A DNA stretch of 64,000 nt from the NCBI RefSeq assembly GCF_051013375.1, contig NZ_CP142125.1; one strand, given 5' to 3'. Position 1 is the first letter of the stretch. Each line of letters starts with the position of its first letter. Made by a program: the position numbers and the translations under genes. Below, piece by piece: positions 18,779-27,569 of this stretch. The notes below the pieces were generated by a model. That model did no database searches. It saw only the letters and a list, made by a program, of their open reading frames with translations, and was not told where the DNA came from. This DNA is from Kordia algicida. Lineage in GTDB: Bacteria; Bacteroidota; Bacteroidia; Flavobacteriales; Flavobacteriaceae.

Positions 18779-19722
18779 GAATAATCAAATATGACATTCC
18801 AGAGGTTGAACAAATTCCACAATTTGCTAAAATTTTAGATGATTTGAGCGTTGGCAACAATCCGTATTTAGTAGGTAGTGCAGGCACAGGAAAAACCACC
18901 ATAGGGGAGAAGGTTGCCTATGCGATCAATGGACGAAATGAAAACGATGGAGGAGAATTGCCCTTTACCATTGTCAATTGCAATCAATGGACATCGCCCA
19001 TTGATATCAAGGGCGGTCAAACGATCACAGGCTACAAAGAGGGCGCACTGATTGAAGCTTGGCGTGATGGGAAAATCTTGATCTTGGATGAAATGCCAAA
19101 ATTGGATGCCAATACCGCAGGACTCTTAAATGATGCCCTTGCCAAGAGTGCTAAAGAAGGAGCGATCATTTTCAATGGAAACAATGAACCTATTGTAAAG
19201 CATACCAACTTTGGTTGTATTGCCACAGGAAACGTCATAGGAAAAGGAGCAAGCGGAAACTATGTAGGCAACAACAAACAGGATGCTTCCCTATTAGATC
19301 GATTTAGTGGTTGTATCTATCGTATTGGTTTTAATGAAACCCTAGAGCGTGAACTGATCTACCCCGACCTTGTGGATATCTGTTTGAAAATACGAGCCGA
19401 GATACTGCGCTATGAGGGAAAAGGCGCAAATGACGATGATACCGAAGATATCATGACCCTTCGTACGATGCTCAACTTTCAGCGTGCCTATGTGCTGGAG
19501 ATGAAACGAGAATTGGGATTGTCTGATCTGCGTGGAAAACCCTATAAAAAGCTTGCAGGTGGCAAGACCCTCAAAGATGCCATTGAGAGTTACTTTTTGG
19601 CAATGGGTGCTGAAAAAGCCCATACGATCAAAGAGGAGATCAATTTGGAGTCCTTTTTAAACTCTTACAAGGGGAGCATTAAAAAACAAGCTTTCAGAGA
19701 AGAATACAAACGCAGAATCTAA
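18775..19722 (+). CDS. MoxR-type AAA+ ATPase (315 aa)
   Basis: Walker A GSAGTGKT at residues 34-41, Walker B ILILDEMPKLD (Asp105-Glu106), and later the ATGN sensor 1 segment and an arginine in LLDRFSGC. This order matches the MoxR/CobS branch of AAA+ proteins, which act as chaperone-like machines together with a vWA-domain partner. The next gene encodes a protein that could be that partner. Together they may assemble or remodel a complex of the element (replication or particle assembly). Overlaps the helicase gene by four bases. Confidence 0.85.
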   Translation: MRIIKYDIPEVEQIPQFAKILDDLSVGNNPYLVGSAGTGKTTIGEKVAYAINGRNENDGGELPFTIVNCNQWTSPIDIKGGQTITGYKEGALIEAWRDGKILILDEMPKLDANTAGLLNDALAKSAKEGAIIFNGNNEPIVKHTNFGCIATGNVIGKGASGNYVGNNKQDASLLDRFSGCIYRIGFNETLERELIYPDLVDICLKIRAEILRYEGKGANDDDTEDIMTLRTMLNFQRAYVLEMKRELGLSDLRGKPYKKLAGGKTLKDAIESYFLAMGAEKAHTIKEEINLESFLNSYKGSIKKQAFREEYKRRI

Positions 19723-19774
19723 TATTGCGATAGTAGGTAGCATATCATACAAACCGTTTTTACAAAGATCACAC

Positions 19775-20788
19775 ATGAAAATTCCCAAAAAGCATACTCT
19801 TATCCATAATGAGCAGAAGTACAACTATCTGCAATTTGATAGTGTATTTACTTTCAATGAATTTGTAGATCATAAGGCAAGCTACCTGAGTGATCACAAT
19901 CAAAGCATATGGAAGGATGTAATGGATAACGCATCCAATAGGATCTTAGAGAAAAAAGATTGGTTTGGATCGCCGATTCCAAAAAGTCTTGCAGAACTAG
20001 AATCACATACTTCTTTTTTGGGAATGCACCTATTAAAAGAAATACAACCAAAGATCCAAGATAAATTATCCGCATACTTGGAGTATCTAGCACAATCGGA
20101 ATTACCCAAGCCAAAAATAGCTTACAATGATCGTGGTTTGGGTGTATTCTCTTTTGACAGAGCTGCTATGGGAATGTTTAAGATTCACACCATCAATAGA
20201 TCAACCCCTATTGAGGAGAACATCAGCAAGCTCAATATAGAATTAGGTAGAAAGCAAATACAAACTTCGGTAAAAAGCGTGTATGCTTATTTCAAAGACA
20301 AACAAAATTCCTATCCCTCGCTTGAGCTCTATATCATGGCGGGAGCAAATTCAACAGTAAAAGGAAACAACCTCTTATTTGTTGGACTCTCGTGCGCATT
20401 GCTTGTCACCTTTATGGAAGAGCGTGGTATATCGGTAGAGGTAAATGTACTGATCGGGAGTCATTTTAGAGGTCAAACTACGCTGGGTCAAATAAGGGTC
20501 AAACGCTTTCAAGATAAACTAGATACCAACCAATTGCTACTGATCTCAAGCGATCCAAGATACTTTAGGTATAGAGGATTCAAAGCACTTATTACAATGG
20601 CAGATCATTTCGGATATAAGATGCCTGAAGGACTAGGTAGATTGACAAGCAGTTTGGGAAACAATTTTGTCAGTGCGATCAACCAGCGTGGTTTTGTCTT
20701 TGAGCAAAGCTATGCAATGGACAAAGCCGTTAGAGAAGTAGCTACCATTATCACAACATATAAAAAACGATTAGATGAAAAAAAATAG
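19775..20788 (+). CDS. Possible vWA-like partner of the MoxR ATPase (337 aa)
   Basis: The N-terminal 130 residues are helical. From about residue 110 on a Rossmann-like alternation appears, with YIMAGANSTVKGNNLLFVGL in the place where a vWA domain would carry its DxSxS metal site; here the first Asp is replaced and only Asn-Ser-Thr remains. LLISSDPRYFRYRGF resembles the fourth and fifth strand region. Position after a MoxR ATPase supports the assignment, since MoxR and vWA proteins are usually neighbours. Inference only; no clear family signature is seen. Confidence 0.6.
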   Translation: MKIPKKHTLIHNEQKYNYLQFDSVFTFNEFVDHKASYLSDHNQSIWKDVMDNASNRILEKKDWFGSPIPKSLAELESHTSFLGMHLLKEIQPKIQDKLSAYLEYLAQSELPKPKIAYNDRGLGVFSFDRAAMGMFKIHTINRSTPIEENISKLNIELGRKQIQTSVKSVYAYFKDKQNSYPSLELYIMAGANSTVKGNNLLFVGLSCALLVTFMEERGISVEVNVLIGSHFRGQTTLGQIRVKRFQDKLDTNQLLLISSDPRYFRYRGFKALITMADHFGYKMPEGLGRLTSSLGNNFVSAINQRGFVFEQSYAMDKAVREVATIITTYKKRLDEKK

Positions 20789-21107
20789 TCAAACAATAGA
20801 TCGGCAGGTGATCCATAAAATTATGGATCGTGCTATTGAGATCAATCAATCATGTAAAGAGTCTTGTAGGGATTTTAGAATTATGACCTCTCCCATGCGA
20901 GCAGACACGTTGATCTTACGCTGGAGAACCATTGATATATCCAATGAAGATAACCCGATCCAATACTATCATTACGAATGTTTCAAAATGGATGGTACAC
21001 CTGAATTTTGTTCCGTTTATTACACCGATCAAGATCAGGCGAATGACTTTATCACAAGTCTACAAATGTTGTATCATCAAAAATTTGCAATAGATCATAC
21101 CCTATAA
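20775..21107 (+). CDS. Small unknown protein (110 aa)
   Basis: Starts MKKNSQTIDRQVIHKIMDRA and overlaps the preceding gene by 14 bases. It has an N-terminal helix and then a beta-rich part with several aromatic residues (IQYYHYECFKMDG). Contains four Cys but no obvious metal motif. Part of the early operon; function unknown. Confidence 0.65.
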   Translation: MKKNSQTIDRQVIHKIMDRAIEINQSCKESCRDFRIMTSPMRADTLILRWRTIDISNEDNPIQYYHYECFKMDGTPEFCSVYYTDQDQANDFITSLQMLYHQKFAIDHTL

Positions 21108-21110
21108 ACT

Positions 21111-21437
21111 ATGTATAAAACAGCAGATATAACCCTAGATGCCCTAAAGGCGGTTAAAATAAACAATCAACGAGAGATCCTTCGACTTTTAGGGAGTAAA
21201 CTCAGTTTAGTAACCGCATGGGAAGAAGTAAAACGGGTGTCTAACAATTTCACAAAAAAAGTGACTGAAGCGATTCAGGCGGATACACTCCTATACGAAC
21301 TTGTACAACCCGAAAAAGGCACATCGGTCACAGAAACCAAAGACCAAGCTAGAATTAGGATCAGAGAGCGAGAACGGCTTCGTAAAATAAAAATTCTAGC
21401 ACTAGAATTAGAAATGTCAAACACTCTAAAAAAGTAA
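21111..21437 (+). CDS. Small helical protein (108 aa)
   Basis: Starts MYKTADITLDALKAVKINN, all-helical, Lys/Glu/Arg-rich in its last third (ARIRIRERERLRKIKIL). The gap to the previous gene is three bases. No family recognised. Confidence 0.65.
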   Translation: MYKTADITLDALKAVKINNQREILRLLGSKLSLVTAWEEVKRVSNNFTKKVTEAIQADTLLYELVQPEKGTSVTETKDQARIRIRERERLRKIKILALELEMSNTLKK

Positions 21438-21442
21438 AAATT

Positions 21443-22057
21443 ATGACCATAGAAGCACTACAAGCGGTAGACTTAGAAAAAATAGCCTACCCAACAATTA
21501 AGGAGTATGCGCAGGAAATACTGCAAGACTATGCCGATGAGGATGATAAAAATAAGGAGGAAGCCGCCCTACAAGCAAAAGAGAGCATTGAAGCTGTCTA
21601 CAAAATGATCCAATTAAATTCCCCTGAAGCGATCCCAGGGAATGAAAGTGAACAGGAATCGTCGGATAAGGATCAAGACAAGGCTGGTCATACACCCAAA
21701 AAAAAGAAAAAGCTAACTAAAAAGGAATTGGATGCTTTTGAAGAAGAGATCAAGCATTGCCGAACAGCAATAAAGGCATACAATGCCAAAAAACGGGAAG
21801 GACAACCAAAAAAGCCAACGCCCAAACGCCATGAAAAAATTGAAAAGCACCTTATGGCGATTGGAAATCTAGTACCAGAGAATTTAAAAGACAATCTTGA
21901 TATTTTGGAAGCATCTGAAAAGATCCTTTCCAAAACAGGACGAGAGATCATGAAACTCTATCGCATGGATGAATTGCAAATCAAAGAGGTGCAAGAGGAG
22001 ATCAAAGAAAAATACGATCAAAAAGAACAGAAAATAAAAAAAGACAACGATGAATAA
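21443..22057 (+). CDS. Highly charged coiled-coil protein (204 aa)
   Basis: Begins MTIEALQAVDLEKIAYPTIK; from about residue 75 on it is dominated by Lys and Glu (KKKKKLTKKELDAFEEEIK) with heptad-like spacing up to the end. The start recalls that of the preceding protein (DALKAVKI versus EALQAVDL), so the two may share an N-terminal motif. Soluble; could be a structural or DNA-binding factor. Function unknown. Confidence 0.65.
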   Translation: MTIEALQAVDLEKIAYPTIKEYAQEILQDYADEDDKNKEEAALQAKESIEAVYKMIQLNSPEAIPGNESEQESSDKDQDKAGHTPKKKKKLTKKELDAFEEEIKHCRTAIKAYNAKKREGQPKKPTPKRHEKIEKHLMAIGNLVPENLKDNLDILEASEKILSKTGREIMKLYRMDELQIKEVQEEIKEKYDQKEQKIKKDNDE

Positions 22058-22295
22058 AAAAGTATTAATTATTACAGGAGCAGGATTGCTCATAGGTTTT
22101 GCCGAAGCGATCATTTATTACAACTTAGGTAAAAATGAGAAAAATGAAGAATTCAAATTCCAATTGCCACAAGGAATGGAACTTCTAAAAACATCAGGAA
22201 TAATCATTGCCACCTCTCTTGCTACTGCGGCACTTTCAAACATCATTGAGAGTTGGGTAGGTAAAGATCAGCCATTAACACCAGCAATCAGTTAA
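22050..22295 (+). CDS. Small membrane protein with two TM helices (81 aa)
   Basis: TM segments at about residues 5-24 (VLIITGAGLLIGFAEAII) and 47-65 (SGIIIATSLATAALSNII), joined by a charged loop. It overlaps the preceding gene by eight bases. Resembles in style the many small membrane proteins of the late operon. Confidence 0.6.
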   Translation: MNKKVLIITGAGLLIGFAEAIIYYNLGKNEKNEEFKFQLPQGMELLKTSGIIIATSLATAALSNIIESWVGKDQPLTPAIS

Positions 22296-22300
22296 ATAGT

Positions 22301-22783
22301 ATGGAACAGATAGAACACAGAGCATTTTTAAAGAAAAACAAAACTGACAAGAAGTTACTGCTTACAGCCATTCAGGACAAGATAAAGATCTTTGACAAAA
22401 TGTATGACTTGTTAGAGCGCATTACACCTTGCGGGAAGGGGAGTTTGATCGGACAGCTTGAAAAGTACGATGAAGAGATCATGAAGGATATCTACAATGT
22501 ATATGGCGATGCCATTTCAAACAATGAACTAAGCGAAGACTTCAAAGCAAAAAACGAAAAGCCAAAAAAAGTTGTGGCTAAAGCAAAGGTCAATTCGGAT
22601 GAATTCATCATAGATCAATTGGTGGAGCTTGGTCAGACAGAAGATATAGGACGTTCCACGCTTATGGATCTAGGACTAAAAACACCCCTTGAATGGAATA
22701 CGATCATTGGAAAATATCTTATCAAAAGGATCAGTGTTTTTAAATATCGTTACAATATTTTGATCCGTGGCGAAGTAGCCTAG
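22301..22783 (+). CDS. Soluble unknown protein (160 aa)
   Basis: Starts MEQIEHRAFLKKNKTDKKLL. N-terminal helical region, a Lys-rich linker (EKPKKVVAKAKVNS), then a compact C-terminal domain of about 60 residues (DEFIIDQLVELGQTEDIGRS). Last gene before the terminator at 22864, so it closes the first transcription block. No family recognised. Confidence 0.65.
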   Translation: MEQIEHRAFLKKNKTDKKLLLTAIQDKIKIFDKMYDLLERITPCGKGSLIGQLEKYDEEIMKDIYNVYGDAISNNELSEDFKAKNEKPKKVVAKAKVNSDEFIIDQLVELGQTEDIGRSTLMDLGLKTPLEWNTIIGKYLIKRISVFKYRYNILIRGEVA

Positions 22784-22863
22784 GCGTAAAAACATCAGCA
22801 AACTTTGCCAAAAAAAGCACCAAACAAAAGCGAAATCTTTCCCAAAGACTATCTAAAAAAGAA

Positions 22864-22890
22864 CAAAAAGTACCCAAAAGGTACTTTTTG
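22864..22890 (+). terminator. Rho-independent terminator inside the early region
   Basis: Perfect 11-bp stem CAAAAAGTACC / GGTACTTTTTG with a five-base loop; the 3' arm contains the T run. It separates the methyltransferase-helicase block from the HTH-ATPase block. Confidence 0.7.
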
Positions 22891-22928
22891 TAGTTTGGTG
22901 GAAACAAAAAACAATAGCTTTATTAGGG

Positions 22929-23381
22929 ATGAAACCAGAGGAATTCAATTATCGAGATCTGCAAGATCATATCGAAGTGATGATCGGTAAGTTCGGGTTG
23001 CAAAATTCGGTGAAATTCTTGGGTAGTATCATAGACCATACCGATATCGCATCGAGCGAGGATGAGCGTGTCAAGCAGTTAATTAAGCTTACCATATCAA
23101 AAAGCATTGAAGTCTTCAATCTTAAAAAAGCTACATTTTACAAGAGCAATTTAAGTGAATATAAGGATGCACGAATGGCATGCTACTATATCATCAATAA
23201 ATACACGCAGATCAGTTTGGGCAAGATCGCAGAAGTTTTCAACGTAAAAAGGCGTTCGGTAGAGTACTTTGAGCAAAAATGCAAAGAAATGCTTTCCATT
23301 CCAAGTTTTTACCCTACTTACCTACAAAGACACAGAGCAATAGAAGATCATATTATCAAATACATTTCAACACTTAATTAA
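22929..23381 (+). CDS. DnaA domain-IV-like helix-turn-helix protein (150 aa)
   Basis: The segment ARMACYYIINKYTQISLGKI, followed by AEVFNVKRRSVEYFEQKCKE, resembles the C-terminal DNA-binding domain of DnaA (arginine-containing basic loop, then an HTH in which xRRSV stands where DnaA has DHSTV). The ATPase domain is absent. It could bind the origin of the element or the shared operators at 10341 and 30834. Two nearby Met codons exist; the chosen one lies shortly after the terminator at 22864. Confidence 0.65.
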   Translation: MKPEEFNYRDLQDHIEVMIGKFGLQNSVKFLGSIIDHTDIASSEDERVKQLIKLTISKSIEVFNLKKATFYKSNLSEYKDARMACYYIINKYTQISLGKIAEVFNVKRRSVEYFEQKCKEMLSIPSFYPTYLQRHRAIEDHIIKYISTLN

Positions 23382-23387
23382 AAACTC

Positions 23388-24323
23388 ATGGCAGAAGACA
23401 ATCACATTAAAGAAGAAGTACAACAAGCTCTTTCCACAGGTACAGATCAGATTCAGCTTGAAACCATTCAAGATGAGCATACCAGTCCACTTAATTCACC
23501 TGTGATCGAAAAAGATATAGGAGGAGAGTCTTTGGCAGAGGCTCGATCGACAGGCGATAATTGGAACATATGGAAGCCTGAGAAAGAGGAAACAGTATCA
23601 GAGCTGGATGATCAGGTGGATTACAGAAAGCAGGTAGAAGATCAGATCGAAAGGGAAAAACAAAACGAGCCACTAGATGCACCTACTCAAGAGATCAATG
23701 AAGAATATTTAGGCTCAGAGCAAGAAGAACAAGCAAACGATACCGCTTTTGAAATACCACTCTCACAGGCAAATCAAACCGCAGATGCCTTGCTTGGAAT
23801 CACCAACAATGTGCTAAGGGCGGGTGGAAGTTTCTTTGTAAAAGTTAAAAAGCACGAAGAATTTTATGAATTTGGTGAAATTGTCGAGGTCATCGACACT
23901 CAAAATGAAAAGAATGTTGAGCGAATTCTATTAGACAGCGAAGACAAAGAATTACTACGTCCATTGCTTTCACAGGTAATTCGTAAAAAAGCCAAACAAC
24001 TTACCCCTGAACAACAACTCATGGGCGCAGTAGCTTCGATCATGATCAAAAAAGGACAAACGATCATGGAGATCCGTAGTGAGAATAAAAATTTAGAAAA
24101 TCGTTTGTTAACAATTATCAAAGAGCAAAAACAAGCATCTGAACAAAACAAGGCTTCCAATGATTACCAAGAGGATTTTAATGCACCTGAAGCATCAGAG
24201 ATCGTACAGGAAGTATCGGAGCAGGAATTAGATAAAGATGATAACAAGCATAAGATTGTTACAGAGAGTAAAGTAGCTGAAAACAGTATCATGGAATATG
24301 CAGAACCAACAGAGGATAAATAG
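23388..24323 (+). CDS. Acidic, low-complexity protein with central folded domain (311 aa)
   Basis: Residues 1-120 and 230-311 are rich in Glu, Gln, Asp and Ser and look disordered or coiled coil. The middle (about 130-215; SQANQTADALLGITNNVLRA, FGEIVEVIDTQN) looks folded. It lies six bases after the HTH gene and 13 bases before the packaging-like ATPase gene, so the three are one unit. Possibly a scaffolding or regulatory partner of the ATPase; no family recognised. Confidence 0.6.
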   Translation: MAEDNHIKEEVQQALSTGTDQIQLETIQDEHTSPLNSPVIEKDIGGESLAEARSTGDNWNIWKPEKEETVSELDDQVDYRKQVEDQIEREKQNEPLDAPTQEINEEYLGSEQEEQANDTAFEIPLSQANQTADALLGITNNVLRAGGSFFVKVKKHEEFYEFGEIVEVIDTQNEKNVERILLDSEDKELLRPLLSQVIRKKAKQLTPEQQLMGAVASIMIKKGQTIMEIRSENKNLENRLLTIIKEQKQASEQNKASNDYQEDFNAPEASEIVQEVSEQELDKDDNKHKIVTESKVAENSIMEYAEPTEDK

Positions 24324-24336
24324 GCTAGTTTAGAAT

Positions 24337-25212
24337 ATGAAAGCAATCAAAAAAGCATCAGAGCGCCAACCAATGATCATGCTTGTGTGCGGAGAAACAG
24401 GCGTTGGGAAAACCTACCGAAATAAACAGGAAATAAAACGTTATATGATGGATAATCTCATTGCAGGTAAAAAGGGGCGTAAAGTACTTGCTTTTGATAC
24501 CAATGATGATGATTATCCTAATTTTGTTACGGTCAGTCCTAATCATTTGCATAAGCTTACCAAAGTATCGCCGCGGCGCATTCGTCCGTTTAATCCTGAC
24601 AGCTCTCCTATGGATAACAATGATAAAAAAGAGGTCATCACTAAAATTATGAAGTCCTTTAAAAATGGCTTGGTGGTATTGGATGATATTGACCATTATA
24701 TGTCAGGAGCTAAAGGGCAGGCTATGATCGGCGCATTGTGTACGGTTCGTCATAAGGGTATTGATATTCTTTTAACACATCAATCCGTAGCGAAGATCAC
24801 AACTTCTGAGTGGCAAAATTGTACATGGCTTAGGTTGCATCATCAGGTGGATGATGTGACCCGATATCGTGACCGTATTCCCAAATATGAAATGGTTCGT
24901 ATTGCACAGCTTATCGTAGATGAGCAGTATGAATTGTCCTCATCTGCCTTTGCTAGAGGAGTGATTACAGAGCAGCAATACAAAGTACAAAAAAGCTTTT
25001 TTGTGTATGTCAACATGCGTGAGCAACGTATTAAGGGATGCAGTAGAAGTGCCTTTATTCGCGCTTGTAAAAAATTCATTGACCAAGAGGAAAGCAAAAA
25101 AATACGGATGATGTTGGGTGAAGAAGATTTTAAAAACAACAAGATCTATAAAACCAAAAACGAAGCGATCATCAAATTGATAACTGATAAACTTCGCTAT
25201 CATGATAATTAA
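24337..25212 (+). CDS. P-loop ATPase resembling FtsK/HerA/A32-type genome packaging ATPases (291 aa)
   Basis: Walker A GETGVGKT at 19-26, Walker B GLVVLDDID at 111-119, and a third motif DILLTHQS with His148-Gln149, the glutamine site seen in FtsK/HerA/A32 ATPases. The fold fills the first 170 residues, and the basic C-terminal part may bind DNA. Tailless membrane-containing viruses (PRD1 P9, PM2 P2 kind) pack DNA with such an enzyme, and no terminase is found here. Conjugative coupling proteins are much larger and have N-terminal TM segments, which are absent. Packaging of the element's DNA is my preferred role, by inference. Confidence 0.65.
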   Translation: MKAIKKASERQPMIMLVCGETGVGKTYRNKQEIKRYMMDNLIAGKKGRKVLAFDTNDDDYPNFVTVSPNHLHKLTKVSPRRIRPFNPDSSPMDNNDKKEVITKIMKSFKNGLVVLDDIDHYMSGAKGQAMIGALCTVRHKGIDILLTHQSVAKITTSEWQNCTWLRLHHQVDDVTRYRDRIPKYEMVRIAQLIVDEQYELSSSAFARGVITEQQYKVQKSFFVYVNMREQRIKGCSRSAFIRACKKFIDQEESKKIRMMLGEEDFKNNKIYKTKNEAIIKLITDKLRYHDN

Positions 25213-25503
25213 ATACCTAAAATAAGATCATTTCATTGTTTAATATCTTTATATTTCTTTTCTTACAAAAGGCTTTGTTTTTCGGTTTAAAAGACTTAAT
25301 TTACCGATGAATTACATTTTTTAACAAAAATAGTGGTGTTATCTGCCTAGTATATTTATTGAAATTAGAATAATTAGGGGGATTACACTTATGAAAAATA
25401 CGGGAAAACCCTCGATTTTTTAAAGTTTCAATAATTTTTACAATATGATGTAAAAAACTTACAAAAATTATAATTACATTGCTACATCAAATAACCAAAA
25501 ATC

Positions 25504-26034
25504 ATGAAAAAAAGTAACGTATTAATCTTATTGTTGTTATTATTTGTTGGCATAACAAGTTGTAATGATGATATTTCTTCCATAGAAGAAGATAATCTAA
25601 AGTATTCCTTAATTTCTCCTAACAATGTTAGAATCGCTAAATCTGAAAATGATCTAAATCTTAAAATTACCAAGGGGAAAGGAAAAATATTGGACGTTTC
25701 TTATATAGAAACAGACAAAAATTCTGTTGTAGCTATAATAGACTACAATATCAATAATCAAGATTTTAAAATTGTATTAGCTAGTGGTATCGAGAATTTT
25801 AGATTTCCAACAGATGCAATCTTAAAATTTGGTCAATTCACAGATGATATTAGTAAGACCAATGAGAATGATGATGTCTTTATCTCATGTATGGGAAATA
25901 GCTGTTGTGCACCAGGAGGAACATATGATCCAGCAACAAAGCAGTTTAATTTCCATTGTAGGTGTGAAGATGGAAGTAATTCAGGTTGTATAATGAGAGT
26001 TAGTAGTAAAGTACCAGAACTCAAAGATCAATAA
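25504..26034 (+). CDS. Cys-rich lipoprotein, cargo (176 aa)
   Basis: Signal MKKSNVLILLLLLFVGITSC gives a lipidated Cys20. Residues 25-125 form a beta-rich domain. The C-terminal 45 residues contain seven Cys (CMGNSCCAPGG, HCRCEDGSNSGC), which suggests disulfides or metal binding outside the cell. Single gene, followed by a strong terminator, between the early operon and the leftward cargo genes. It may be a moron-type gene expressed from the integrated element. Function unknown. Confidence 0.65.
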   Translation: MKKSNVLILLLLLFVGITSCNDDISSIEEDNLKYSLISPNNVRIAKSENDLNLKITKGKGKILDVSYIETDKNSVVAIIDYNINNQDFKIVLASGIENFRFPTDAILKFGQFTDDISKTNENDDVFISCMGNSCCAPGGTYDPATKQFNFHCRCEDGSNSGCIMRVSSKVPELKDQ

Positions 26035-26052
26035 AGCAGTAGATAGGAATAT

Positions 26053-26090
26053 AAAAAAGTGGCTTCAAATTTATTTGAAGCCACTTTTTT
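26053..26090. terminator. Bidirectional terminator
   Basis: An 18-bp perfect stem beginning AAAAAAGTGGCTTC with a two-base apex, A-run on one side and T-run on the other. It can stop the lipoprotein transcript from the left and the leftward cargo transcript from the right. Confidence 0.85.
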
Positions 26091-26118
26091 ATTGCCTATT
26101 TTAAAAATCATATTCTAA

Positions 26119-27186
26119 TTAAAGAAAGGTTATTTTTGAAATTCTTTCCTTGGGTATTTCTTCTTTATAATCAGTTTTTAGATTCTTTAAAATTATACTT
26201 TGCTTACTTCTAATTAGAAGTAAGCCTTCGGTTACCGCTTGTTTGTTATCGGCTTTTCGATACTCAATTTTTATTGGAATTTCACCTCCATATCCAATGA
26301 TCCTTAGAAAATTTTTGTATACGGATTGATTGAAAAAAGAAATAGTAAGTGTAGAGGTAAAAACTAAAGTTATGATCAGCGTAAAAACTTTTATTTTTTT
26401 CTCAGAATTGATTACATAATTTAAGAGAAAATAAGTAATTAGGAAAAGGATCAATAAAATAATCCTAACATTCAAGTCTGATATTTTTCTTTTAGCTTCA
26501 AGCTCAGCTAGTTTTTTCTTCTGAGTAAAATTAGTATATGCTATGTTATCTTCTAAGTTTATTTGTAGTCTATCAATGATCTTATAAGTTTCTCCTTGTT
26601 TGTTTACAATCACGAGTGTATCACTAAACTGTAAAAAACTGTTTGGATTTTTTTGATGTTGCTTTTTTAGGTATTTAGAAATTTTCTCATTGTGTTCTAA
26701 CTTGATCTTCTGTAAGCTATCATTGATAGTGTTTAGAACTACATACTTTTCTTTATTGATCTTCTCATAACTATTAGCCGATATAACAATTAATGTGAGA
26801 ATCAATAATGATACTAGATACAATTGAACCCATAAAATTTTCTTTTCATTTGATCTAAACCACTTATTAAACAAATATGCAAGTAACTTGAATAATAAGT
26901 ATAAGATTACTGTACAGAGTAATGAAACAATTATAATTCCAAAGGAAACCAAACCAATCGCCAAATTGATGTATTCTACCCCTTCAATAGGAACTCTAAA
27001 ACCTTGCCTTATGGCATGATAGTATAAAGCATAAGTGTTTAAGAATCTAATGGTAGAACCACCTGCCACAGCACCGATCAGAGAAGATAATATAACTCTT
27101 TTCCAAACAGGCAATGCCCAAAACCAAATTTTGACAGATTCATATTTATTTTTAATGGATTGAATAAAATTTGAATTATTAGACAT
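26119..27186 (-). CDS. Polytopic membrane protein, cargo (355 aa)
   Basis: Five likely TM helices: about residues 27-50, 70-95, 120-140, 235-255 and 263-283. A large polar loop rich in Lys and Asn lies between the third and fourth helices (about 140-235). The C-terminal 70 residues are soluble and basic (KIEYRKADNKQAVTEGLLL). Single leftward gene beside the HEPN/PIN pair. Membrane proteins of this kind accompany defence genes at times, but nothing here shows such a role. Confidence 0.6.
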   Translation of the reverse strand: MSNNSNFIQSIKNKYESVKIWFWALPVWKRVILSSLIGAVAGGSTIRFLNTYALYYHAIRQGFRVPIEGVEYINLAIGLVSFGIIIVSLLCTVILYLLFKLLAYLFNKWFRSNEKKILWVQLYLVSLLILTLIVISANSYEKINKEKYVVLNTINDSLQKIKLEHNEKISKYLKKQHQKNPNSFLQFSDTLVIVNKQGETYKIIDRLQINLEDNIAYTNFTQKKKLAELEAKRKISDLNVRIILLILFLITYFLLNYVINSEKKIKVFTLIITLVFTSTLTISFFNQSVYKNFLRIIGYGGEIPIKIEYRKADNKQAVTEGLLLIRSKQSIILKNLKTDYKEEIPKERISKITFL

Positions 27187-27569
27187 TTGAAACTATTTAA
27201 AGTTATTATTTGATTTAGGATATGTAAGAAGCTTGTACTTTTTTTATGACCCTCAAGGCAAGGTATGTACAAAAGATATTGTTGTTATTGTGCTAAATTC
27301 AGTGAATAACAAGAGCTTTTATTCTAAACAGAGCCTTTTTATTTTTTTATAAAAATATGAAAAAAGCTACATGTGTGTGCTGTTTTTTTTGTAAAAAAAA
27401 GAAATGATCGGGAATGAAAACTATGATCATTCCCCCATTTAGAGGACAGATATTATGCTAAGTTAAGTTAATAAATATATCAAGCTCCTTGTTTATTTTT
27501 GATTTTCGGTTCTTTGATGCCTTCTTTTGCTGCTGTAATAGTTATAAGATAAGTATTGTCAGTACATTA
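27187..27569. other. AT-rich gap between cargo genes
   Basis: No coding frame of note. A GGAATGA...TCATTCC hairpin lies near 27413-27437. The right part must contain the end of the PIN gene transcript, the left part the promoter of the membrane protein gene. Confidence 0.35.

Noticed and set aside
22805..22990. 61-codon frame starting with TTG
   Set aside because: It starts with a rare codon, runs through the terminator hairpin at 22864-22890 and overlaps the start of the HTH protein gene.
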